Below the pieces are notes generated by a model that saw only the letters and a program-made list of their open reading frames with translations, was not told where the DNA came from and ran no database searches. From JANXXV01 sp038230275 (lineage in GTDB: Bacteria > Acidobacteriota > Terriglobia > Bryobacterales > Bryobacteraceae): DNA of 28,778 bases. The stretch lies in NCBI GenBank assembly GCA_038230275.1, contig JBBRNO010000082.1:1-28778 (forward strand). Reading direction: 5' to 3'. The position numbers and the translations under genes were made by a program. Positions 8,141 to 15,858 of this stretch are shown here, piece after piece. The number at the start of each line of letters is the position of its first letter. Within the stretch, counting starts at the first letter, position 1.

Positions 8141-8635
8141 CTACTTCACCCCCAATATCGAAACTCCCTGCTCGTTCGGCTTCCGCGCCAGCGCTTGCCC
8201 GCTATACTTCACAATCGTTACCTCGCCCAGATATAAAACCCGGCAGCCTTTCTCCAGATGCCCGCCAAATGCCCCTTTCCCTGCGGCCGACAGCGTCATA
8301 TGGATATGCGGCTCCCCATTAGCAATAATCCCGCCGGCATTTAATATCTCAAACGGCCCCTTCACCGTCTTGAAAACATCCTTCGGCTTCACCGCCGTGG
8401 AAGCCACGTAATGATAGGTGCACTCCTGCACCGATCCCGCCGTCACCATCACATGCCCGTCCTGAATCTGCTTCTCCTTGATCACATCCATAATCGATTC
8501 CAGTAGCAGCGCATCCCGCTCCAATACCACCCGATAAACTTCCTCTACGTGTGCCGCCCCAAACACCCGCGGCGCAGTCTCCGCCAGCACCGGCATCAGG
8601 AAAGCGAAAAACACCAGACTGCCAATTTTCATCAT
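8141..8635 (-). CDS. Exported PPC (DUF296) domain protein
   Basis: A 164-residue protein with a signal peptide (MMKIGSLVFFAFLMPVLA) followed by a PPC/DUF296 domain: GPFEILNAGGIIANGEPHIHMTLSAAGKGAFGGHLEKGC at about residues 93-131. His110, His112 and His126 are the conserved histidines of the family. In plants PPC occurs in AT-hook nuclear proteins; bacterial versions are mostly cytoplasmic trimers of unknown function. A version exported from the cytoplasm cannot bind chromosomal DNA, so a metal- or ligand-binding role outside the cytoplasm is more likely (inference). It is divergent from the DUF418 gene, with 56 bases between them. Confidence 0.85.
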   Translation of the reverse strand: MMKIGSLVFFAFLMPVLAETAPRVFGAAHVEEVYRVVLERDALLLESIMDVIKEKQIQDGHVMVTAGSVQECTYHYVASTAVKPKDVFKTVKGPFEILNAGGIIANGEPHIHMTLSAAGKGAFGGHLEKGCRVLYLGEVTIVKYSGQALARKPNEQGVSILGVK

Positions 8636-8641
8636 GCAAAC

Positions 8642-8666
8642 AGCCTATCCGTTTTTAGGCTATACT
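8642..8666 (+). promoter_or_regulatory. Inverted repeat overlapping a -10-like TATACT between divergent genes
   Basis: AGCCTA (8642-8647) and TAGGCT (8656-8661) form an inverted repeat with an 8-base spacer. The right arm runs into TATACT at 8661-8666, a good -10 hexamer for the DUF418 gene, whose ATG is 26 bases further on. No clear -35 is visible. It may be a regulator-binding site shared by both divergent genes. Confidence 0.4.
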
Positions 8667-8691
8667 CTCAACCATTCCCGAAACCACACCA

Positions 8692-10047
8692 ATGGAAACT
8701 CCCGAAGCGAACTCCGCTCCAGTCGCCCCCGACGAACGCATCACCGCCATCGATACTCTCCGCGGATTTGCGCTCCTCGGAATTCTGCTAATGAACATCA
8801 TCGGGTTCTCGATGTACCTGTCCGCCTATGACAACCCCACCGTCACCGGCGGAGCCACAGGCGTCAACCTGGCCGTCTGGGCCGTGCTCCACGTCCTGGC
8901 CGAAGGCAAGATGCGCTGCCTCTTCTCATTAGTATTCGGCGCCAGCATGATCCTGCTCACCTCCCGCCTGGAGAAGACCGGCGAAGCGGCGGACATCTAC
9001 TACCGGCGCACCCTCTGGCTGGCCCTGTTCGGCATCGCGCACGCGTATCTGCTGTGGCTCGGTGACATTCTCTATCCCTACGCGCTTTGTGGCTTGTTGC
9101 TCTACCCCTTTCGCAAGATGGCACCCAAAGGACTGTTGACCATCGGCGGCATTCTCCTGCTGCTGACCGCCGCCGTCTCCATGCAGGACGCCTTCAGCCA
9201 GAAACAGACGATCGAGAAAGCACGCGCCAGCCAGGCCGCCGAGGCAAGAGGCGAGAAGCTCACCAAAGAGCAGCAGGATCAGAAAGAGGAGTATGAGCGC
9301 GACGAAAAGCGCCGTCTCCCCGATGGCGCCGCGCTCGAAAAGGAGGCGGCCAAATGGCGAGGCAGCGTGCTGGACGTCATCAAGGTCCGCGGCGCCTGGG
9401 TGAAGGAATTCCATTCCAACCCGTACTATTCCACCCACAATTGGGACATCTGGAGCATGATGTTCATCGGCATGGGCCTCATGAAGCTCGGTGTCCTGGG
9501 CGGCCGCTCCTCCATTCGCACGTACGCATGGATGGCCTTAGCCGGCTACGCCATCGGCCTCCCCGTCAACACCTACACCGCCTACCTAATCATCCGCAGC
9601 AACTTCGATCCACTAGTGCAATCCTTCACCGCCGCCACCTACGACGCTGGCCGCCTCTCCATCGCGCTAGGACACCTCGGCATCATCATGTTGCTATGCA
9701 AGACGAAAACCCTACAGTGGCTAACCAACAGCCTGGGCGCCGTAGGCCAAATGGCTTTCAGCAACTACATCACCCATTCGGTCGTCTGTGCCTTCTTCTT
9801 CACCGGCTACGGACTAGCCATGTACGGGCGCCTGCAGCGCTACCAGGTCTACTACGTAGTCGCGGCAATCTGGATTTTCCAAATGATCGCCAGCCCCATC
9901 TGGCTGAAGCATTTTCGCTTCGGCCCGCTCGAGTGGGCATGGCGATCGCTGACCTATTGGAAGAAGCAGCCCATGCGAAGACTCCAATCGATCGAACCAA
10001 CAAATCCAACCACCAACGTAGCAAACCAGTGGGAAACCAGATGCTGA
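8692..10047 (+). CDS. DUF418 family integral membrane protein
   Basis: A 451-residue polytopic membrane protein. The N-terminus has the family opening RITAIDTLRGFALLGILLMNI at residues 16-36, followed by several membrane segments (for example LWLALFGIAHAYLLWLGDILYPYALCGLLLYPF near 104-136). A charged, probably coiled-coil insertion of about 55 residues (about 165-220) separates the N-terminal helices from the C-terminal DUF418 domain, which ends in the typical FRFGPLEWAWRSLTYWKKQPMRR. The family resembles heparan-alpha-glucosaminide acetyltransferase and other acyltransferase-3-like proteins, so acyl transfer across the membrane is possible, but no activity is proven. The start at 8692 is the first ATG before the conserved motif. 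Confidence 0.92.
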   Translation: METPEANSAPVAPDERITAIDTLRGFALLGILLMNIIGFSMYLSAYDNPTVTGGATGVNLAVWAVLHVLAEGKMRCLFSLVFGASMILLTSRLEKTGEAADIYYRRTLWLALFGIAHAYLLWLGDILYPYALCGLLLYPFRKMAPKGLLTIGGILLLLTAAVSMQDAFSQKQTIEKARASQAAEARGEKLTKEQQDQKEEYERDEKRRLPDGAALEKEAAKWRGSVLDVIKVRGAWVKEFHSNPYYSTHNWDIWSMMFIGMGLMKLGVLGGRSSIRTYAWMALAGYAIGLPVNTYTAYLIIRSNFDPLVQSFTAATYDAGRLSIALGHLGIIMLLCKTKTLQWLTNSLGAVGQMAFSNYITHSVVCAFFFTGYGLAMYGRLQRYQVYYVVAAIWIFQMIASPIWLKHFRFGPLEWAWRSLTYWKKQPMRRLQSIEPTNPTTNVANQWETRC

Positions 10048-10210
10048 ACTCCCAACATTCTTTATCTCATTTATTCCATTCATCCCAGCCAAATAATTAA
10101 AACCCGAAAGAACTCCCCACTCCCATGCCAGACATTCGTACGAAGCGCCGGTGCCGAAGTCAATTGTGCGTTCATTCCCCCGTGTCTCACTCGAAGGGTT
10201 CACTTCATTC

Positions 10211-10245
10211 ATCCGCGTCCATCTGCGTCCATCCGCGGCCAATAA
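10211..10245 (+). repeat. Intergenic repeat with 10-nt period, copy A
   Basis: Three tandem 10-nt units ATCCGCGTCC, ATCTGCGTCC and ATCCGCGGCC are followed by AATAA. The same arrangement occurs at 18846-18880, with 27 of 35 bases identical. It lies in the 262-base gap after the DUF418 gene, which otherwise shows only an AT-rich stretch and no supported gene. Confidence 0.8.
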
Positions 10246-10309
10246 TCTCCGCCCCGCCAGTCCGGTCCACTCCTGCGCACCATGTACAATTGAAACGAGG
10301 TCAATCACC

Positions 10310-10507
10310 ATGGACGATTCGCATCAAAGAGCAGCCGAACTGCACAATCTCGCCAGACACGCTCACCTCTCGGCGATAGAGCACCACGGAAAGGGCGATC
10401 ACCTCAGCGGCCACGAACATTCCAAACAGGCGCTAGAGCACTCCGCCAAAGCGTTCGAGTTGGCCCAAGCAGCCCATCGGGAATCAGCAAAGCAACTCCC
10501 CAAGTAG
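10310..10507 (+). CDS. Small His-rich helical protein, unknown function
   Basis: A 65-residue protein with 11 histidines and many Ala, Glu and Lys, predicted to be almost wholly alpha-helical (ALEHSAKAFELAQAAHRESAK). The start at 10310 has GAGG nine bases upstream and a TACAAT -10-like hexamer at 10285-10290; the longer in-frame extension runs through the intergenic repeat and is unlikely to be coding. The pattern of HxH, HH and GHEHS pairs would suit metal binding or a stress-related helical bundle; neither is shown. No signal peptide is visible, so it is cytoplasmic. It is convergent with the sigma-54 regulator, whose end is eight bases away. Confidence 0.7.
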   Translation: MDDSHQRAAELHNLARHAHLSAIEHHGKGDHLSGHEHSKQALEHSAKAFELAQAAHRESAKQLPK

Positions 10508-10514
10508 CCAGCTC

Positions 10515-12095
10515 TCACGTTTTCCCGCGAATCCCAAACGCCTTCAGTCGCGACGCCAGCGTCCCCGGATTGATCCCCAACAACTCCGCCGCCCCGCCCG
10601 CTCCAGACACGCGGTTCTTCGCCACTTCCATCGCAGCCACCAGATTCGCGCGCTCCCTCTGGCGCCACTCCAGCTCCGGTATCACTTCCCCAGGCCGCAC
10701 CTCCTCGCGCGAAGGCTCCACACCTGGCTCCAATTCCGGCAACTCAAACGCAATCACGCCATTCCGCGCCACAATCACCGCCCGCTCCACCGCGTTCTGT
10801 AGCTCGCGCACGTTTCCCGGCCAGCCATATTCCTGTGCCCGTTGCAATTCCCGTTGCGGCAGGCGCGGTTCCGGCACATGGAAGCGCGCGCAAGCCTGCC
10901 GCACAAAATGTCCCGCCAGCTCCGGAATATCTTCCCGCCGCGCCCGCAGCGGCGGCACGTCCATTGGAAACACACCCAGCCGGTAGAACAAGTCCAGCCG
11001 GAATCGTCCTTCCTCAACCTCCTTTCGCAGATCGCGATTGGTGGCGGCAATCACCCGCACATTCACCCTCCGCGTCTGATCTTCCCCCACTCGCTCAAAC
11101 TCTCCTTCCTGCAAAACACGCAGCAGCTTTGACTGCAATTCCAGCGGAATCTCCCCCACCTCGTCCAGGAACAGCGTGCCCCCATCCGCCAGTTGGAATC
11201 GGCCCACCCGGTCCTTCACCGCGCCAGTGAACGCCCCCCGCGTGTGTCCGAAAAATTCACTCTCAAACAGCTCCCGCGGAATCGATCCGCAGTTCACTTT
11301 CACCAAAGACCGTCGCGACCGCCCACTCCGTTCGTGAATTGCCCGCGCCACCAACTCCTTCCCCGTGCCGCTCTCTCCCAGAACCAGCACGTTGGCGTCC
11401 GTACCCGCAACCATTTCCACTTGGCGCAACACTCTTTCCAGCGCCGCGCTGCGCCCTAGAATTCCTCCGAACGCCCCCACTTCCTGCACTTCCTCCCGCA
11501 GGTAATCCCGCTCCAATTCCAATTCGCGCCGCAGCCGCACAGCCTCGTCAAACGCCCGCGCGTTCGCCACCGCCACCGCCGCCGCATCCGCCAGCGTGCC
11601 AATCCATTTCCAGCAACTTTCTACTGCTTCAGAGCGCCGGAACACAGCCAGCACTCCCAGCACCTCGCCACGAAAGATCAAAGGACGCCCGGCGAATCCG
11701 ATCAGTCCTTCTGCCTTCACCCATTCCGGGTACAGCACCCACTCCTTTTCCTCATCCAGCCGTCGAATCCGGATCGGTTCCCCAGTCCTGGCGATATATC
11801 CCAACTTTCGCGGCGAATCCAATGCAACCCGATGAAAGCTCCCCGTAGTCCGGCTCCAATCCGCATCCGCACTCCATGGTGTTCCAGCGCTAGCCCGCAA
11901 GTGAAGCGCCAGCGGCCCCGCCTCACTTCCGTCCAGGCAGTGTGGGCAGGAACTGTCGCTATCCAGTAGCCACAAGCGTGCCAGTGCCACGTCTGGCTGT
12001 TCCGCCAGCGTCGTCAGAATGCACTGCAAGACATCGTCCAGCGATCGCTGTGCCGCCAGCGCCACCAAAATCGAAGGGAGTTGGGCCAAATCCAT
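10515..12095 (-). CDS. Sigma-54-dependent transcriptional activator with GAF sensor domain (Fis-type HTH)
   Basis: A 526-residue bacterial enhancer-binding protein. Residues about 15-180 form a GAF sensor domain that includes a CPHC pair at 50-53. The AAA+ domain runs from about 210 to 440 with Walker A GESGTGKE at 240-247, the sigma-54 contact loop GAFTGA at 287-292, Walker B TLFLDE at 307-312, FRLDLFYRL at 365-373 and GWPGNVRELQNA at 424-435. A Fis-type helix-turn-helix covers about 484-522 (AAELLGINPGTLASRLKAFGI). The layout is that of FhlA/NorR-like activators without a receiver domain, so it should respond to a small molecule or redox signal directly. Its start codon overlaps the first of several ATCTCATG-type sites, which suggests autoregulation as well as activation of the divergent AhpD-like gene. 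Confidence 0.95.
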   Translation of the reverse strand: MDLAQLPSILVALAAQRSLDDVLQCILTTLAEQPDVALARLWLLDSDSSCPHCLDGSEAGPLALHLRASAGTPWSADADWSRTTGSFHRVALDSPRKLGYIARTGEPIRIRRLDEEKEWVLYPEWVKAEGLIGFAGRPLIFRGEVLGVLAVFRRSEAVESCWKWIGTLADAAAVAVANARAFDEAVRLRRELELERDYLREEVQEVGAFGGILGRSAALERVLRQVEMVAGTDANVLVLGESGTGKELVARAIHERSGRSRRSLVKVNCGSIPRELFESEFFGHTRGAFTGAVKDRVGRFQLADGGTLFLDEVGEIPLELQSKLLRVLQEGEFERVGEDQTRRVNVRVIAATNRDLRKEVEEGRFRLDLFYRLGVFPMDVPPLRARREDIPELAGHFVRQACARFHVPEPRLPQRELQRAQEYGWPGNVRELQNAVERAVIVARNGVIAFELPELEPGVEPSREEVRPGEVIPELEWRQRERANLVAAMEVAKNRVSGAGGAAELLGINPGTLASRLKAFGIRGKT

Positions 12096-12144
12096 GAGAT
12101 CTCGGAATTATCTCATGAAATCTCATGAATCATGAAATCTCATG
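12093..12144. promoter_or_regulatory. Cluster of ATCTCATG sites, probable upstream activating sequence
   Basis: ATCTCATG occurs at 12110-12117, 12120-12127 and 12137-12144, with a partial copy ATCATG at 12129-12134 and an inverted copy CATGAGAT at 12093-12100 that overlaps the regulator's start codon. The core TCATGA is palindromic, and the first two repeats are one helical turn apart. The cluster lies about 80-130 bases upstream of the predicted start of the AhpD-like transcript, the usual place for sigma-54 enhancers. Confidence 0.7.
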
Positions 12145-12200
12145 TTCTGCTCAAGGAAAGCATCTGTTGTATTATCAGCCACTTACATCGCCGTCAATCC

Positions 12201-12216
12201 TGGCCATCCCCATGCA
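12201..12216 (+). promoter_or_regulatory. Predicted sigma-54 (-24/-12) promoter for the AhpD-like gene
   Basis: TGGCCATCCCCATGCA has GG at 12202-12203 and GC at 12214-12215, exactly 10 bases apart as the -24/-12 class requires, with TGGC and TGCA matching the consensus ends. Predicted transcription would start near 12227, leaving a leader of about 36 bases before the ATG at 12263. Confidence 0.65.
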
Positions 12217-12262
12217 TTACTACTGGCGTGGCCCAAGAGGGCCCGTAAAGGAAACTTCCAAA

Positions 12263-12814
12263 ATGCCCCGAATCAACCCGATCAACCCCGCCGAAGCTAC
12301 CGGCAAAGCGAAACAACTCCTAACCGGCGTCCAGGCCAAGCTCGGTATCACCCCCAATCTGATGAGGACGTTGGCGCAGTCGCCGGCCGCACTGGAGGCT
12401 TACCTGAACTTTGCCGGCCACCTGGCTGGGGGAGCCTTGAACGCACCCTTCCGCGAACAGATCGCCATCGCAGTAGCCCAGGCAAATTCCTGCGAGTATT
12501 GCCTCTCAGCGCATTCCGCCCTCGGCAAGATGGCCGGCCTCACCCCGGAACAAATTGACCTCAGCCGCGAGTCGCGTTCGCTCGACGCAAAAGGCCACGC
12601 GGGACTTCAATTCGCCCAGAAGATCGTCGTCCAGCGCGGTGAGGTGTCCGACCAGGATCTCTCCACTCTCCGCCAAGCCGGCTACAACGACGCCGAGACC
12701 ACCGAAATCGTAGCCAACGTAGCTCTCAATATCTTCACCAATTACTTCAACCACGTAGCGCAGACGGAAGTCGATTTCCCCCGCGTTCCAGTAGCTCTTG
12801 CCCAAACTGTCTAG
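12263..12814 (+). CDS. AhpD-like / carboxymuconolactone decarboxylase family protein
   Basis: A 183-residue protein. The start at 12263 is chosen because AAGGA lies 10 bases upstream and the in-frame extension to 12125 would cross the regulatory sites. The core FREQIAIAVAQANSCEYCLSAHSALGKMAGLT has the AhpD redox signature CxxCxxxH (Cys-Glu-Tyr-Cys then His four residues on), so it should be an alkylhydroperoxidase of the peroxidase-related/CMD family rather than a true lactone decarboxylase. The second half carries VANVALNIFTNYFNHVAQTEVDFP, typical of the longer single-domain members. It is divergent from the sigma-54 activator and is the likely target of that regulator. A terminator-like hairpin follows. 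Confidence 0.92.
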   Translation: MPRINPINPAEATGKAKQLLTGVQAKLGITPNLMRTLAQSPAALEAYLNFAGHLAGGALNAPFREQIAIAVAQANSCEYCLSAHSALGKMAGLTPEQIDLSRESRSLDAKGHAGLQFAQKIVVQRGEVSDQDLSTLRQAGYNDAETTEIVANVALNIFTNYFNHVAQTEVDFPRVPVALAQTV

Positions 12815-12820
12815 TCACCG

Positions 12821-12856
12821 GGGAGGGCGGGCGTCCGCGTCCGCTCCCACTCTTTT
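12821..12856 (+). terminator. Terminator-like hairpin abutting the DUF1348 start codon
   Basis: GGGAG (with a two-base bulge) plus CGGGCG pairs with CGTCCG plus CTCCC around a TCCG tetraloop (one G-U pair), followed by ACTCTTTT. It ends the AhpD-like transcript. The T-run finishes three bases before the next ATG at 12860, so read-through transcripts would carry the hairpin directly over the ribosome-binding region. Confidence 0.6.
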
Positions 12857-12859
12857 AAA

Positions 12860-13261
12860 ATGATCAAGCCTCCCTTCACTCTCGAAACAGCCCGCGCCAA
12901 AGTCCAAGCCGCGGAAGACGCCTGGAACTCACGCGATCCCGAGCGTGTCGCGCTAGCCTACTCGCCGGATTCCGAATGGCGAAACCGTACCGAATTCCTC
13001 AAAGGCCGCGAAGAAATAAAAGCCTTCCTCCAGCGCAAGTGGGCCCAGGAGAACGGCTATCGCCTGAAGAAAACCCTCTGGGCTTTCACCGCCGATCGCA
13101 TCGCCGTAAGCTTCGAATACGAATCGCACGACTCCTCCGGCCAGTGGGTTCGCTCCTACGGAAACGAACTTTGGGAATTCGACGAAACCGGCCTCATGAA
13201 ACGCCGCCTGGCCAGCATCAACGACGCTCCAATAACAGAGGCGGAGCGCCGAATCAAATAA
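12860..13261 (+). CDS. DUF1348 (NTF2-like/SnoaL-like) family protein
   Basis: A 133-residue cytoplasmic protein with the DUF1348 pattern: AEDAWNSRDPERVALAYSPDSEWRNR at about 18-43, FLKGREEIKAFLQRKW, then the strand ADRIAVSFEYESHDSSGQWVRSYGNELWEFDETGLMKRR and the ending SINDAPI. The family has a cone-shaped NTF2 fold with a small ligand pocket; substrates are unknown. There is no Shine-Dalgarno sequence, since the preceding bases are the terminator's T-run and AAA. It is followed by the MOSC gene after 15 bases, and the two probably form one unit. Confidence 0.9.
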   Translation: MIKPPFTLETARAKVQAAEDAWNSRDPERVALAYSPDSEWRNRTEFLKGREEIKAFLQRKWAQENGYRLKKTLWAFTADRIAVSFEYESHDSSGQWVRSYGNELWEFDETGLMKRRLASINDAPITEAERRIK

Positions 13262-13276
13262 ACCGGGAGCAAAGCG

Positions 13277-13915
13277 ATGTATGTAAAAGAAATATGGCGT
13301 TACCCGGCCAAGTCAATGGCGGGCGAGCGGCTAACCCAGATAGAGGTCGGTCGCTCAGGCTTGGCCGGTGACCGCAAGGTTCTAGTGCAAGGTCCAAACG
13401 GCCGCGTCATCTCAGCCCGCACCCACCCCCGCTTGCTTGGACTGAAGGGCACCACCGGACCAGACGGACAACCGCATATAGCGGGACACCTTTGGAGTTC
13501 CCCGGAAGCACTCGAACAAGTCCGCGAAGCCGTCGGCGCCAAAGCCAACTTGATCTACCACGAGGGCCCGGAGCGGTTCGACGTCCTGCCGCTTCTAGTG
13601 GCCACTGACGGCGCCATCGACTACATGGGTTTCGATGGCCGCCGCCTCCGTCCCAACATCGTAATAGGCGGAGTCGGAGGGCTGGAGGAACGCAACTGGC
13701 CGAATCACCGCATCCAAATCGGAGAAGCCGTAGTCGCCGCCGCCCAACTCCGCGGCCGCTGCGTCATGACCACCTATGATCCAGACACTCTGAAGCAAGA
13801 TCTGAATGTACTAAAAAGCATCGTCCGCAGACTGGATGGAGTAATGGCCCTGGACTGTTCCGTCGTTTCCGGCGGCACAATCCACCAAGGCGACCCAGTA
13901 ACAATCCTCTTATAG
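13277..13915 (+). CDS. MOSC domain-containing protein
   Basis: A 212-residue protein with the MOSC N-terminal beta-barrel part (MYVKEIWRYPAKSMAGERL, then GLAGDRKVLV) and the MOSC core with the invariant Cys in RGRCVMTTYDPDT near residue 160, followed by NVLKSIVRRLDG and GTIHQGDPVTIL. MOSC proteins such as YiiM and mARC bind molybdenum cofactor through this Cys and reduce N-hydroxylated compounds or handle sulfur on the cofactor. GGGAG lies eight bases before the ATG. Its end overlaps the convergent HupE-like gene by six bases. Confidence 0.92.
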   Translation: MYVKEIWRYPAKSMAGERLTQIEVGRSGLAGDRKVLVQGPNGRVISARTHPRLLGLKGTTGPDGQPHIAGHLWSSPEALEQVREAVGAKANLIYHEGPERFDVLPLLVATDGAIDYMGFDGRRLRPNIVIGGVGGLEERNWPNHRIQIGEAVVAAAQLRGRCVMTTYDPDTLKQDLNVLKSIVRRLDGVMALDCSVVSGGTIHQGDPVTILL

Positions 13916-14974
13916 CGACAACCGCCCAACCGTCCAGTAAACCGCCGTACAAGCAATCATCATCGAAGCGGGCACAGCAATCCGGCTGCGATACCAATCG
14001 CGGCCGGCCCAATGCCAGCCCACCGCCAGGAATGCCGCGCCGATCACCGCCAGCTGCCCCGCCTCAACCCCAACGTTAAACGTCAACAGTGCGGTCAAAA
14101 ATTCTGAGCGCGGCAGCCCCAACTCCTTCAGCGCGCCTGCAAACCCCATGCCGTGCAGCAGCCCGAATCCAAACACCAGCGCCACTCGCCACGACTTCAA
14201 CTCCGAAAGAAAAACATTCTCGATAGCGACGTAAGCAATGGAGAGCGCAATCAGCGGCTCCACAATCCGCGGCGTCACCGCAATCAACCCGTACATGCTC
14301 AGCCCCAGTGTGATGGAATGCGCAATCGTGAACGCACTAACCTGCAACAGCACAGACCGCGCACGGCCGTTCAGCAAATAAATTCCCAGCACGAACAGCA
14401 TATGGTCCAGTCCATTCGGCAAAATATGCGTAAAGCCCAGCGCAAGATATCGCCATGCCGTGCGCAGCCGGTCCAGCGGCAGAACCGGCGAAGCCAATGC
14501 AAAAGGCGCGCTGCTCTGTCCACCATCCAGCCATTGCGTAGCCACGTTCGCCGACGCCCCTGTTTTCACCGTCATCGCGTAAGACGCAAACGTCCAGCCG
14601 TAGGTCCAAGTGAAGTGTCCAGCCGTCGCGGGAATCTCCCCGGTCAACCGGATCGTGGCACTCCCAGCCGCAACCGAATAGGCAATCGCCGGTCGAACCG
14701 CGCGCCCGCCAAACGCAACCTGCACCCGCCGCCGGAACATCTCGTCGAAGCCAGTCAACGCCTGTTGCAGAACAGCCGGATCAGTGCCGCGCGTCGTTAA
14801 TGAGCCGGATGAGATCTCCAGCTTCTCCGCCAGCACCGCCGCATCCGTCACGATCTCGATGTCATAAGTCCGGCTCTCTGGAAACACCACCGACACCCGA
14901 GTAGTGCCAATCTCATGCGCCTCAACCGCCGCGCCGCAAACCAAGGCCGCCAGGCAAATCCATCTCGCCGGCAT
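13910..14974 (-). CDS. HupE/UreJ family membrane protein
   Basis: A 354-residue protein with a signal peptide (ending near AAVEAHE), an extracytoplasmic domain of about 150 residues, then a HupE/UreJ_2 membrane domain of about six segments with GFTHILPNGLDHMLFVLGIYLL, AFTIAHSITLGLSM and FGFGLLHGMGFAGAL; the His/Asp residues in these segments are the presumed metal ligands. The family includes nickel and cobalt permeases of hydrogenase and urease operons. I prefer the ATG at 14974 (overlapping the upstream stop as TGATG) over the GTG one codon earlier. It is the last gene of the DUF4331/DUF4198/HupE run and is translationally coupled to DUF4198. Nickel transport is plausible, but no nickel enzyme is nearby. 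Confidence 0.88.
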   Translation of the reverse strand: MPARWICLAALVCGAAVEAHEIGTTRVSVVFPESRTYDIEIVTDAAVLAEKLEISSGSLTTRGTDPAVLQQALTGFDEMFRRRVQVAFGGRAVRPAIAYSVAAGSATIRLTGEIPATAGHFTWTYGWTFASYAMTVKTGASANVATQWLDGGQSSAPFALASPVLPLDRLRTAWRYLALGFTHILPNGLDHMLFVLGIYLLNGRARSVLLQVSAFTIAHSITLGLSMYGLIAVTPRIVEPLIALSIAYVAIENVFLSELKSWRVALVFGFGLLHGMGFAGALKELGLPRSEFLTALLTFNVGVEAGQLAVIGAAFLAVGWHWAGRDWYRSRIAVPASMMIACTAVYWTVGRLSL

Positions 14975-15795
14975 CACTGGTTTCTCGCCACGGCAGTCTT
15001 CCCCATCTCAAATGTGAGCGAAGCCCAATAGCTAGCCCACTCGGCGCCAGATCCAGCCGGAGCCGCAATCATGTGTACCGCCTTCACCAGCCACATCCCG
15101 CCCGGCCGCAACCGGAACCGCACCCGGCCATCGCTATCGGTGCGCGCCGATAGCTTCTCCGCCGGATTCAACCGGTTCATCGCAATCACCAGCGCACCGG
15201 CCAGCGGACGGTTCTCATAAGTCAGCCGAACCGGAAAATCCTCGCCCGCCCGTAGTGCATACGGATTCCGCTCGGCCACCAGTTCCAGCGTGAACCCAAG
15301 CCGCCGATCGCCTTTCCCTGCGTCCGCCGGACCCGACAGCACCAGACTCTTGGCGCACCGTGAAAACAGTTCATGCGCTCCGGCTCCAGTCTGGTTGCGC
15401 CCCGCCCGCAAGGCAATCACCGCGTCCAATCCTTCGTCTTTCAAATATTGATTAAACTTCTCTGCCGGCAATTCCACTGCACTGGCATTACTGCGATAGC
15501 CCACAACCAGCACTCCCGGCACGGCAACACGCAGCAACCCGGCTGGATCCGCGCCCTCGCGGCCAATCACCGGCCTGCGCCCCCCGGCATCCTCCACCAC
15601 AAACTGATTCACCAGCGCCGAATTACGCGGCAGCGGATCGCCCAGCAGATCCTGCCCCACTCGCAACCGCACGCTCACAATCTGCCCAGCTTCCGGCCAG
15701 AACGTGGAAGGCTCAATCCACATATCGTGAGCCAGAGCCGGTAACCCCACCAGCAGGACCGCCAGCCGCGGCAAAGGTCGGAATAAATTCATCAT
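14974..15795 (-). CDS. DUF4198 domain protein (exported)
   Basis: A 273-residue exported protein; the start at 15795 (or the next codon, 15792) gives a signal peptide ending at about PALAHDMW, where the mature N-terminal His is typical of DUF4198. The domain has two Ig-like halves: VRLRVGQDLLGDPLPRN and, later, FPVRLTYENRPLAGALVIAMN, then DSDGRVRFRLRPGGMWLVKAVHM, all family hallmarks. DUF4198 proteins are found beside nickel/cobalt or TonB systems and may bind metal. The frame continues upstream to 15855, but that extension runs through the hairpin at 15823-15850, so it is not coding. It is coupled to the HupE-like gene by a one-base overlap. Confidence 0.87.
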   Translation of the reverse strand: MMNLFRPLPRLAVLLVGLPALAHDMWIEPSTFWPEAGQIVSVRLRVGQDLLGDPLPRNSALVNQFVVEDAGGRRPVIGREGADPAGLLRVAVPGVLVVGYRSNASAVELPAEKFNQYLKDEGLDAVIALRAGRNQTGAGAHELFSRCAKSLVLSGPADAGKGDRRLGFTLELVAERNPYALRAGEDFPVRLTYENRPLAGALVIAMNRLNPAEKLSARTDSDGRVRFRLRPGGMWLVKAVHMIAAPAGSGAEWASYWASLTFEMGKTAVARNQ

Positions 15796-15822
15796 GGTAG
15801 TTGTCCAAATCGGGAAGGGAAG

Positions 15823-15850
15823 AACGGCCTCCAGCGCAGGGGAGGCCGTT
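15823..15850 (-). terminator. Strong hairpin after the DUF4331 gene
   Basis: AACGGCCTCC pairs perfectly with GGAGGCCGTT (10-base stem, 8-base loop). On the minus strand it follows the DUF4331 stop by eight bases and precedes the DUF4198 ATG by 27. The sequence after it is CTTCCCTTCC, poor in T, so it may attenuate transcription or stabilise the mRNA end rather than stop all read-through. Confidence 0.65.
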
Positions 15851-15858
15851 CCCATTCG

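Noticed and set aside
10125..10379. 84-codon plus-strand frame over the intergenic repeat
   Set aside because: Composition follows the 10-nt repeat and the frame conflicts with the better supported small His-rich gene.
12125..12262. N-terminal extension of the AhpD-like protein
   Set aside because: It would cross the ATCTCATG sites and the predicted -24/-12 promoter, and the ATG at 12263 has a good ribosome-binding site and the family start.
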